Assembly: GCA_045536425.1 (NCBI GenBank)
Contig: JAZSNN010000012.1
Coordinates: 68,032-132,031, forward strand
Source of the DNA: UBA11540 sp045536425
GTDB taxonomy: Bacteria > Bacillota > Clostridia > Oscillospirales > Ruminococcaceae
Direction: 5' to 3'
Length of the DNA stretch: 64,000 nucleotides
Made by a program: the position numbers and the translations under genes. Below, one piece after another: positions 26,805 to 33,175 of the stretch. Under the pieces are notes generated by a model, which was not told where the DNA came from, searched no databases, and saw only the letters and a list, made by a program, of their open reading frames with translations. Within the stretch, counting starts at the first letter, position 1. Each line of letters begins with the position of its first letter.

Positions 26805-26887
26805 GCACCGAAGGCGCGATTCATGTTGCGACAGCAACGATTCATGGCACAAGGTGCCGATTCACGAACTCGCAGAGTTCAATTCAT
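26805..26887 (+). repeat. Micro-hairpin / GATTCAT array B (4 units)
   Basis: Units: GCACC-GAA-GGCGC (26805-26817, one mismatch), GTTGC-GACA-GCAAC (26825-26838), GGCAC-AAG-GTGCC (26846-26858), GAACTC-GCA-GAGTTC (26866-26880). They are followed by GATTCAT, GATTCAT, GATTCAC and AATTCAT. Same place (right after a terminator) and same build as array A. Confidence 0.85.
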
Positions 26888-26966
26888 TATGGGCACGCAT
26901 CGACAACTTTAGGAAAACCCTCGTTATCGCACGTGCCCACTTTACTCTTGCTCTTTCTGTTTGTTT

Positions 26967-27272
26967 TCAATACTCAAACATAAACAAATCCTCTATCGCA
27001 TCGTCTTCTATGCGGAAGGCATCTTGTGCAAACTTTGCTCCCAGACGAAAGCCAAAAGTAAAACTCCTTTCTTCGCTTTCATACCAAACGGCATCTCTCG
27101 CATTTACATAATCTAAAAGCAAACTCCTCTGTTCTTTGGTGAGTTGCTCCATCAGCTTTTGAAAAAGCTCCTCTGCAATCTGCTCTTGTTCGTTTGATTT
27201 CCTGTGTTCGAGAAGGGTTTTATACGGTGGATTTAACCGTCCCCGAAAGAAATTCAAGATAAAATCTGACAT
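26967..27272 (-). CDS. Small hypothetical protein, DUF6809-like
   Basis: 101 residues from the ATG at 27272 (AAAGGCGGG upstream); a longer reading to 27341 would start inside the promoter. The protein is helical and acidic, with EQEQIAEELFQKLMEQL, LLLDYVNARDAVWYESEERSFTFGFRLGAKFA and an acidic tail. The FxxGFRLGA ending recalls DUF6809-type proteins that sit beside phage-like repressors in Clostridia; that assignment is tentative. Divergent from the XRE gene and apparently controlled by its operator. Confidence 0.7.
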   Translation of the reverse strand: MSDFILNFFRGRLNPPYKTLLEHRKSNEQEQIAEELFQKLMEQLTKEQRSLLLDYVNARDAVWYESEERSFTFGFRLGAKFAQDAFRIEDDAIEDLFMFEY

Positions 27273-27312
27273 TTTCGCACCCGCCTTTAAACCAAATATG
27301 ATGTACACATAC

Positions 27313-27341
27313 ATTCTAACATCAAATTTGATGTTTGTCAA
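27313..27341 (-). promoter_or_regulatory. Minus-strand promoter with palindromic operator in the spacer
   Basis: TTGACA (27341-27336), a 17-base spacer and TAGAAT (27318-27313). The spacer contains the perfect 14-bp palindrome CATCAAATTTGATG (27320-27333). A weaker related half-palindrome ATCA-ATTA-TGAT lies at 27345-27356 toward the XRE gene. The arrangement predicts repression by the divergent XRE protein. Confidence 0.7.
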
Positions 27342-27386
27342 TACATCAATTATGATTTATCATATAATAAAGGGGTGTTGATTCAG

Positions 27387-27605
27387 ATGGAATATTACAA
27401 GAGAATACGAGAAATTCGTTTAAAAAACAAAGCCACTCAAAAAGATTTTGCCGAATTGTTAGGAACTACTCAACAAGCGTATATGAGATACGAAAAAGGT
27501 CTACACGAAATGCCGATAAGACGAATTATAACACTATGCAAACACTACAATCTGTCAGCAGATTATGTTCTAGGTCTTACAGACGAACCGAAGAATCTGC
27601 TTTGA
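27387..27605 (+). CDS. XRE family helix-turn-helix regulator
   Basis: 72-residue Cro/CI-type DNA-binding protein: RIREIRLKNKATQKDFAELL, then TTQQAYMRYEKG as recognition helix, then PIRRIITLCKHYNLSADYVL. It is a bare HTH with no ligand domain. The ATG at 27387 is preferred to an in-frame GTG at 27375, which overlaps the AAAGGGG ribosome site. Expected to bind the palindrome in the divergent promoter and control both genes. Confidence 0.88.
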   Translation: MEYYKRIREIRLKNKATQKDFAELLGTTQQAYMRYEKGLHEMPIRRIITLCKHYNLSADYVLGLTDEPKNLL

Positions 27606-27642
27606 TTGTGTATAATATTAAAAAACGATTTGGGAGAATTTT

Positions 27643-28341
27643 ATGATAAAGGTAATTCTTTGGGACATCGACGGAACGCTTTTGGACTTCAAGAAATCCG
27701 AAAGCTTTGCGATAAAAAAGTGCTTTAAGGAGCTTGGCATCTGCTCTGACACCACCGACGAGATGGTGGCACGCTATTCTGTGATAAACCACCGCCTTTG
27801 GAACGAGCTTGCCGAGGGAAAGCACACCAAAAAAGAGGTGTTGAATCTTCGTTTCGAGGAGTTTTTCAAGAGCGAGGGCATCGACTACACTGACTGCGAA
27901 AAGCTCAATTCCTTGTATCAGGTCTATCTCGGCGAATACTTTTTCTTCTTCGAGGACGGCAAGGAAACGCTTTTAAAGCTCAAGGAAAACTACAAGCAAT
28001 ACGCTGTCACAAACGGCACAGCGATAGCCCAGCACAAAAAACTCGCCCTCTCGGGACTTGACAAGATATTCGACGGCGTGTTCATCTCCGACGAAATCGG
28101 CATCGACAAGCCCCACAAGGAGTTTTTTGACAAGGTTTTTGAGAAAATCGGTGACTACAAAAACGACGAGGTCGTAATCATCGGCGACTCGGTGCTAAAC
28201 GATATGCAGGGCGGAACTAATGCGGGAATACACACAATTCTCTTTGACCCCAACAAAAATGCGATTATCCCCAAAACAATCCGCGTCGATAAAATGGTTT
28301 CAAGGCTTTGCGACGTCGAAAAAACTATAAACGAGCTGTAA
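27643..28341 (+). CDS. HAD family hydrolase, YjjG-like
   Basis: 232 residues. Motif I DIDGTLLDF (about 6-14), motif II TNGTA (about 122), motif III/IV IGIDKPHKEFFDKV and VIIGDSVLNDMQGG. This pattern and length fit the YjjG subgroup, phosphatases of non-canonical pyrimidine nucleotides, although substrate cannot be proved from sequence. GGGAG precedes the ATG; it lies 37 bases after the XRE gene but has no evident link to it. Confidence 0.88.
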   Translation: MIKVILWDIDGTLLDFKKSESFAIKKCFKELGICSDTTDEMVARYSVINHRLWNELAEGKHTKKEVLNLRFEEFFKSEGIDYTDCEKLNSLYQVYLGEYFFFFEDGKETLLKLKENYKQYAVTNGTAIAQHKKLALSGLDKIFDGVFISDEIGIDKPHKEFFDKVFEKIGDYKNDEVVIIGDSVLNDMQGGTNAGIHTILFDPNKNAIIPKTIRVDKMVSRLCDVEKTINEL

Positions 28342-28348
28342 AAAACAG

Positions 28349-28377
28349 TAGACTTTTTGTGAATAATGTGTTAATAT
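28349..28377 (+). promoter_or_regulatory. Possible promoter upstream of the lysine riboswitch
   Basis: TAGACT at 28349-28354, 17 bases, TAATAT at 28372-28377, ending directly before the riboswitch. Confidence 0.45.
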
Positions 28378-28380
28378 GGT

Positions 28381-28545
28381 AACAAGATAGAGGCGCGGTC
28401 GTCAAGATAAGCACCGATAGGGACTTGTGGTCGGTGTGGTAAAGGGGCGATTGCCGAGAGGGAAAAGACTTCCCAAGCTTTTTCTTCGGGCGTGACGATA
28501 ACATCGGCACGACTGTCACCGTTTTCGGTGGTGAGCTATTTGTAC
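28381..28545 (+). ncRNA. Lysine riboswitch (L box)
   Basis: The conserved core elements of the L box occur in order: AGATAGAGGCGCG (from 28385), AGGGGCGATTGCCGAGAGGG, AAAAGACTTCCCAAG, GACTGTCACC and GGTGGTGAGCTAT. The 5' AAGATAG and 3' CTATTT can close helix P1. A strong terminator follows, so lysine binding should stop transcription of the transporter gene. Confidence 0.9.
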
Positions 28546-28555
28546 TTGTAACTTT

Positions 28556-28586
28556 AAGGTCACGGTATAATAGCCGTGACCTTTTT
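28556..28586 (+). terminator. Regulated terminator of the lysine riboswitch
   Basis: AAGGTCACGG (28556-28565) pairs with CCGTGACCTT, followed by T5. Placed between the aptamer and the ribosome site of the next gene. Confidence 0.85.
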
Positions 28587-28611
28587 AATTTTAAAAACAA
28601 AGGAGAAGGTT

Positions 28612-30165
28612 ATGGTAGGTACATTTTGGGCGTTTGTCCCCGCAATTATCGCTATCATCTTGGCACTTGTCACCAAGCAGGTGTACGTTTCCCTGTTCCT
28701 CGGCATCTTTGTCGGAGCTTTGATGTACACGGGCGGTGACGTTCTCAACGCATTGTTCACACTCTTCCAGGTAATGAGCGAAAAGGTCGGTGGCAACACC
28801 ACAATCATCGTTTTCCTCGTAGTGCTTGGAATACTCGTTGTTTTGCTTCAGAAGTCGGGCGGTGCAAAGGCATACGGCGACTGGGCAGGAAGAAAGATTA
28901 AATCCAAGGGCGGAGCTCTTGCTGCTACTTCCGCGCTCGGCTGTCTTATCTTTGTTGACGACTACTTCAACTGCCTCACCGTAGGCTCTGTTATGCGTCC
29001 CGTTACAGATAAGTTCAAGGTTTCCAGAGCAAAGCTCGCGTACATAATCGACGCTACAGCAGCTCCCGTTTGTATCATCGCTCCCATCTCTTCTTGGGCT
29101 GCAGCGGTTGCAGGCGAGCTCGAAGGCGACGGTCTGACAGTGTTCATCAGCACTATTCCTTTCAACGTATACGCACTTTTGACAATTATAATGGTCTTTG
29201 CTCTCTGCTTCTTGAAGATTGATTTTGGAAAGATGAAGAAGTGCGAGGCTATTGCAGAAATGACAGGCGACCTTCACGCAGGTATGTCCGAAGACACTGA
29301 GGACAACTCCTCTGAAGTTAAGGCAAACCCAAGAGGCAAGGTTCGTCACCTCATCATCCCCGTTATCATCCTCATTCTCTGCTGCATCGGCGGTATGATC
29401 TACACAGGCTTCTTCTACAACTGGGATACAGGTCTCATCGACACCACTCTCCAGTCGGCAAACGTAATCGAAGCGTTTTCCAACTGTGACGCAGGAATGT
29501 CCCTTGCTATCGGCTCCACAGTAGCGCTTGTAATAATTTCCATCTACTATATGCTTGCAAAGGTCGTTTCCTTCAAGGAAATCACAAGTAGCTTCACAGA
29601 CGGCTTCAAGGCAATGGTTCCCGCTATCCTCATCCTCACATTTGCTTGGTCTATCTCGGGCATTATGGGCGCAAAGGGTGGCTACCTCGACGCACAGGCG
29701 TTTGTTGAGGCAAACCTCGCGAACTCCGCGTTCCCGCAGTTCTTGTTCCCCGCAATCTTCTTTATTCTCGCGGGCGCAATCGCATTTGCAACAGGAACCT
29801 CTTGGGGCACATTCGGCGTTCTCGTTCCGATTGCGGTAACAATCCTCGGCGGAAGCGGAACACTCACAATAATCACAGTTTCCGCAACCCTCGGCGGTGC
29901 AGTATTCGGCGACCACATTTCGCCTATCTCGGATACAACAATCCTTGCATCCGCAGGTGCACAGTCCAACCACGTTAACCACGTCAATACACAGCTTCCC
30001 TACGCACTTCTCGTTGCGGGAATTGCTACCGTGTCCTACGTCGTTGCAGGTCTTTGCGCAACACTGGGAGGAGTAATCAGTGCAGTTGCTATGTGGGCTA
30101 CCGCACTCGTCATCTTCGCGGTTGTAGTTTTCGCACTCAAAGCGAAGAACAAAAAGACCGTGTAA
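28612..30165 (+). CDS. NhaC family transporter, probable lysine transporter (LysW type)
   Basis: 517 residues, about eleven to twelve hydrophobic segments, Na+/H+ antiporter NhaC superfamily (DDYFNCLTVGSVMRPVTDKF and FATGTSWGTFGVLVPIAVTI are family motifs). The ATG at 28612 follows AAAGGAGAAGG; an in-frame ATG at 28576 lies within the terminator. Because it is controlled by a lysine riboswitch, it most likely carries lysine rather than serving pH control; lysine-box-associated NhaC genes have been named lysW. A terminator follows. Confidence 0.9.
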   Translation: MVGTFWAFVPAIIAIILALVTKQVYVSLFLGIFVGALMYTGGDVLNALFTLFQVMSEKVGGNTTIIVFLVVLGILVVLLQKSGGAKAYGDWAGRKIKSKGGALAATSALGCLIFVDDYFNCLTVGSVMRPVTDKFKVSRAKLAYIIDATAAPVCIIAPISSWAAAVAGELEGDGLTVFISTIPFNVYALLTIIMVFALCFLKIDFGKMKKCEAIAEMTGDLHAGMSEDTEDNSSEVKANPRGKVRHLIIPVIILILCCIGGMIYTGFFYNWDTGLIDTTLQSANVIEAFSNCDAGMSLAIGSTVALVIISIYYMLAKVVSFKEITSSFTDGFKAMVPAILILTFAWSISGIMGAKGGYLDAQAFVEANLANSAFPQFLFPAIFFILAGAIAFATGTSWGTFGVLVPIAVTILGGSGTLTIITVSATLGGAVFGDHISPISDTTILASAGAQSNHVNHVNTQLPYALLVAGIATVSYVVAGLCATLGGVISAVAMWATALVIFAVVVFALKAKNKKTV

Positions 30166-30180
30166 CCCACCGCATCAACC

Positions 30181-30212
30181 AAAAGGACGGAGAGCTTTCT
30201 CCGTCCTTTTAA
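30181..30212 (+). terminator. Terminator after the NhaC-type gene
   Basis: AAAAGGACGGAGA / TCTCCGTCCTTTT with loop GCTT. Confidence 0.85.
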
Positions 30213-30215
30213 AAC

Positions 30216-30244
30216 TTGACAAAACCCTTTTACAATGCTACAAT
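30216..30244 (+). promoter_or_regulatory. Strong promoter of the lone trpB gene
   Basis: TTGACA at 30216-30221, 17 bases, TACAAT at 30239-30244. The leader of about 90 bases shows no T-box, trp attenuator or other known riboswitch. Confidence 0.65.
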
Positions 30245-30341
30245 TTATTAAATTTCATTTGGAAGTGTTAACGATGCTTTTAACAAAACGATGGCGAAAC
30301 TCAAAATAATCCAAACCAAAAATTAAAAGGAGAATTTTGAG

Positions 30342-31562
30342 ATGAAACTTAATAATGTAGATTTTGAAACATATTTTAATAACTACCCCGATAAAGACGG
30401 CTACTTCGGCAGATACGGCGGAGTGTATGTCGACGATAAACTAAAGGCGGCAATGGCGGAGATTACACAAGCCTACTTCACCATCTGCCAGTCGAGAAAG
30501 TTTATTGCCGAGCTCCGTAGAATCCGAAAGGAATTTCAAGGCAGACCCACACCCGTGTCCCACCTCGAAAGACTTTCCGATGCCCTCGGCGGCAGGGTAC
30601 AGCTCTATGCAAAAAGAGAAGACCTAAACCACTCGGGCGCACATAAACTCAATCACTGTATGGGCGAAGCGCTCCTTGCAAAGTATATGGGCAAGAAGAA
30701 GGTAATTGCCGAAACAGGCGCAGGTCAGCACGGCGTTGCTCTTGCGACCGCGGCGGCATACTTCGGACTCGAATGTGATATCTATATGGGCTCTGTTGAC
30801 ATAAAGAAACAAGCCCCCAACGTCGCAAGAATGAAGATTTTAGGTGCAAACGTCGTCGAGGTAACCCACGGACTGCAGACACTCAAAGAGGCTGTTGACG
30901 CGGCTTTCGACGCGTATAGCAAGGAATATAACGACGCTATCTACTGCATCGGCTCGGTTCTCGGCCCGCATCCCTTTCCGATGATGGTGCGCGACTTCCA
31001 GAGCGTTGTCGGCATCGAGGCGAGAGAACAGTTTCTGGATATGACGGGACACCTTCCCAATGCTATCGTCGCTTGTGTCGGCGGCGGCTCAAACGCGATG
31101 GGACTTTTCTCGGGATTTTTGAACGACCCCGTTGACATCTACGGCATCGAGCCACTCGGCAGAGGCCCCAAGATGGGCGACCACGCCGCAAGTCTCAAAT
31201 ACGGCACAGAGGGAATAATGCACGGCTTTAACAGTATAATGTTAAAGGACGAAAACGGCGACCCCGCTCCCGTTTACTCGGTTGCAAGTGGACTCGACTA
31301 CCCCTCCTCCGGCCCTGAACACGCTTTCTTGCAGTCGGTTGGCAGAGTTAAGTATGACGTAATCGACGACGAGGAAACCATCGACGCGTTCTATAAATTA
31401 GCGCGTCTCGAGGGCATAATTCCCGCAATCGAGAGCTCCCACGCTGTCGCATACGGAATGAAACTTGCAAAGACAATGGACCACGGCTCGATTCTCATAA
31501 ACCTCTCGGGCAGAGGCGACAAGGATATGGACTACGTCCTCGAAAACTTTGGAATCAGATAA
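30342..31562 (+). CDS. trpB: Tryptophan synthase beta chain (stand-alone)
   Basis: PLP enzyme joining indole and serine, 406 residues. KREDLNHSGAHKLNHCMGEA carries the PLP lysine, AETGAGQHGVALATAAAYFG and CVGGGSNAMGLFSGF are classical TrpB segments. AAAGGAG precedes the ATG. Unusually, no trpA or other trp gene is adjacent; it has its own promoter and sits alone between terminators. Residues differ from the common consensus at several places (CMGEALL, SVDIKKQAPNVARM), so it may be a paralogue that uses free indole or another nucleophile. Confidence 0.92.
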   Translation: MKLNNVDFETYFNNYPDKDGYFGRYGGVYVDDKLKAAMAEITQAYFTICQSRKFIAELRRIRKEFQGRPTPVSHLERLSDALGGRVQLYAKREDLNHSGAHKLNHCMGEALLAKYMGKKKVIAETGAGQHGVALATAAAYFGLECDIYMGSVDIKKQAPNVARMKILGANVVEVTHGLQTLKEAVDAAFDAYSKEYNDAIYCIGSVLGPHPFPMMVRDFQSVVGIEAREQFLDMTGHLPNAIVACVGGGSNAMGLFSGFLNDPVDIYGIEPLGRGPKMGDHAASLKYGTEGIMHGFNSIMLKDENGDPAPVYSVASGLDYPSSGPEHAFLQSVGRVKYDVIDDEETIDAFYKLARLEGIIPAIESSHAVAYGMKLAKTMDHGSILINLSGRGDKDMDYVLENFGIR

Positions 31563-31567
31563 ACCAA

Positions 31568-31698
31568 TGACCCGCATTTTTAATGCGGGTCAATTCATTG
31601 AGCGAAGCGAAGATTCATGGCGAAGCCGATTTATGATGCCGAAGGCATCAATTCATAGATTGAATGAATTGCGAAATCGCATGAATCGTCCTGCGGAC
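31568..31698. repeat. Micro-hairpin / GATTCAT array C, with units in both orientations
   Basis: Plus-oriented units: TGACCCGCAT/ATGCGGGTCA (31568-31592) then ATTCAT; a degenerate GC-GAA-GC unit then GATTCAT (31612-31618); GGC-GAA-GCC then GATTTAT; GATGCC-GAA-GGCATC then AATTCAT (31650-31656). Then the polarity flips: ATGAATT (31664-31670), GCGA-AA-TCGC, ATGAATC (31681-31687), GTCC-TGC-GGAC (31688-31698). It fills the space between the trpB stop and the terminator at 31706. Confidence 0.85.
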
Positions 31699-31705
31699 AT
31701 TAAAG

Positions 31706-31732
31706 AACCGACCCTTTCGGGTCGGTTTTTAT
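31706..31732. terminator. Bidirectional terminator between trpB and the SLOG gene
   Basis: AACCGACCC-TTTC-GGGTCGGTT followed by T3; A-rich flank on the other side. Confidence 0.75.
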
Positions 31733-32196
31733 GCTATTTTAATTATTTCAATTCCCTGCTGTGTGGCATAATTTACAGTAGAGGCCGTGCCGCCCGAGTC
31801 GGTGACGAGATGTGCAATGCAGACGCTGCTTTCGTCGATGAGTCTGCGGTTTCTGACGTGCATACAAAACGGAGTGAAGTGTTCGCTGGTGTAGATTATC
31901 TCGTCTGCGAGGGAGAGGATTTCTTCGTACACCATAACGTCACGCGGGTTCCATTTTTTTGTCTGATCGTGACAGGGCAGAATCAGCACAAGACGAACGT
32001 CGGGACACTCTTCTCTGAGCGCGAGCACCGCCTTTTCTGCGAGGGTGTCAAAGCCGACAGCGCCGCCGCAGCAAAAATTTCTGAATCCGCGGGAGTACAT
32101 CTCGCGGACGATTTTATCGAGCTCTGCCGATATTTCCCTTGCGGGCTTGTATAGTTTTCTGTGTCCTGTAAAACAGCAGGTGTTTTCTCTAGCCAT
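31729..32196 (-). CDS. SLOG family protein (DUF1273/YpsA-like)
   Basis: 155 residues with a Rossmann-like SLOG fold. The start CCFTGHRKLYK, the middle CCGGAVGFDTLAEKAVL and the end SSVCIAHLVTDSGGTASTVNYA match the family signature (TGHR, GGAxGFD, GGTxxTV). These proteins are thought to bind nucleotides or nucleotide-derived signals; the function of this lone copy is unknown. It follows the acyltransferase gene by three bases. Confidence 0.85.
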   Translation of the reverse strand: MARENTCCFTGHRKLYKPAREISAELDKIVREMYSRGFRNFCCGGAVGFDTLAEKAVLALREECPDVRLVLILPCHDQTKKWNPRDVMVYEEILSLADEIIYTSEHFTPFCMHVRNRRLIDESSVCIAHLVTDSGGTASTVNYATQQGIEIIKIA

Positions 32197-32199
32197 AGT

Positions 32200-32886
32200 T
32201 TACTTCCTTTTGCCTATTGCCCAATCGGGCTTGTTGACCTGACGCGCTCTCGCAATTCCCAGAGCGTTGGAGGGTACTTCTTCTGTGATGGTCGAGCCTG
32301 CCGCCGTAAAGCATCCGTCACCCAAGGTTACGGGAGCCACAAGGTTGCAGTTACAACCGATAAACGCATCATCTCCAACGGTGGTGCGCCATTTGTTCTT
32401 GCCGTCGTAGTTTACGGTGATAACTCCGCCGCCAAAGTTTACTCTTTCACCCACGTCGCTGTCACCCACGTAGGAAAGATGCGCGATGTGAGTCGCCTTT
32501 CCGATGACCGAGTTTTTGACCTCGACAAAATCTCCGATATGTACGTCGTCGAGAATTTCGGTGTTGGGTCTGATGTGGCAGAACGGCCCCATCGTAACGC
32601 CGTTATGAAGCTTTGATTTGTATATCTGACAAGCGTTGATTTTGCAGTTATCGCCCACTGCACTGTCCTCAATGAGCGTGTTGGGCCCGATGGTGCAGCC
32701 CTTGCCGATAACAGTACTGCCACGCAGTATTGTGCCGGGAAGAATGACGGTATCCTCGCCAATCACAACTGTGTCGTCGATGATGATTCCGTCGGTGCAG
32801 ATAAACTCCACGCCTGCCTCTAAATGCTTTTCAATAACCTGCATACGCTTTTTGGCATGAAGCTCTAAAAGCTCTTTTTTATTCAT
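32200..32886 (-). CDS. Stand-alone GlmU-type acetyltransferase domain (left-handed beta-helix)
   Basis: 228 residues equal to the C-terminal half of GlmU: the linker helix (KKRMQVIEKHLEAGVEF), hexapeptide repeats (VVIGEDTVILPGTILRG onward), then AHLSYVGDSDVG with the catalytic histidine, NYDGKNKWRT with the acetyl-CoA/substrate residues and the C-terminal arm. The uridyltransferase half of GlmU is absent. It should acetylate glucosamine-1-phosphate, with UDP-GlcNAc formed by a separate enzyme elsewhere, or act on another sugar phosphate. AGGGGGCG precedes the ATG. Confidence 0.88.
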   Translation of the reverse strand: MNKKELLELHAKKRMQVIEKHLEAGVEFICTDGIIIDDTVVIGEDTVILPGTILRGSTVIGKGCTIGPNTLIEDSAVGDNCKINACQIYKSKLHNGVTMGPFCHIRPNTEILDDVHIGDFVEVKNSVIGKATHIAHLSYVGDSDVGERVNFGGGVITVNYDGKNKWRTTVGDDAFIGCNCNLVAPVTLGDGCFTAAGSTITEEVPSNALGIARARQVNKPDWAIGKRK

Positions 32887-32910
32887 AGCGAAAATCGCCC
32901 CCTGACACTA

Positions 32911-32939
32911 ATTATATAACTTGGCGTTGGTTGTGTCAA
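32911..32939 (-). promoter_or_regulatory. Promoter of the GlmU-half/SLOG pair
   Basis: On the minus strand TTGACA (32939-32934), exactly 17 bases, TATAAT (32916-32911): a consensus SigA promoter. Confidence 0.75.
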
Positions 32940-33069
32940 CCAAAAGCCGCGAATAGTCGAAAAATTTGCCCTAGCATACAAAATTTTGTGAAAAACGAGC
33001 CAAATGCCACGGGCGTTTTTGTGCTAAATCACTATTTTGCGCCGATCAAAAAATTTTTTCAAAATTCTA

Positions 33070-33098
33070 TGGAAAATTTTGTTCAAATTTGGTATAAT
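33070..33098 (+). promoter_or_regulatory. Possible promoter of ppdK
   Basis: TATAAT at 33093-33098 preceded by TGG (extended -10); the -35 (TGGAAA at 33070) is poor. The rest of the 32940-33175 gap is AT-rich and shows no other element. Confidence 0.45.
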
Positions 33099-33175
33099 TT
33101 CTAATGTGTGTAATTTTTTACACATACAGGAAAAAGCATTCAAAATGTGTAATAAATTTCAGGAGGTATATGAAA

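Noticed and set aside
28591..29982. A 463-codon open frame antisense to the NhaC-type gene
   Set aside because: Shadow frame of a membrane protein gene preceded by a riboswitch on the plus strand.
31568..31592. Stem after trpB as an ordinary terminator
   Set aside because: No T-run follows and the sequence continues straight into the ATTCAT array; the hairpin at 31706 is the better terminator.
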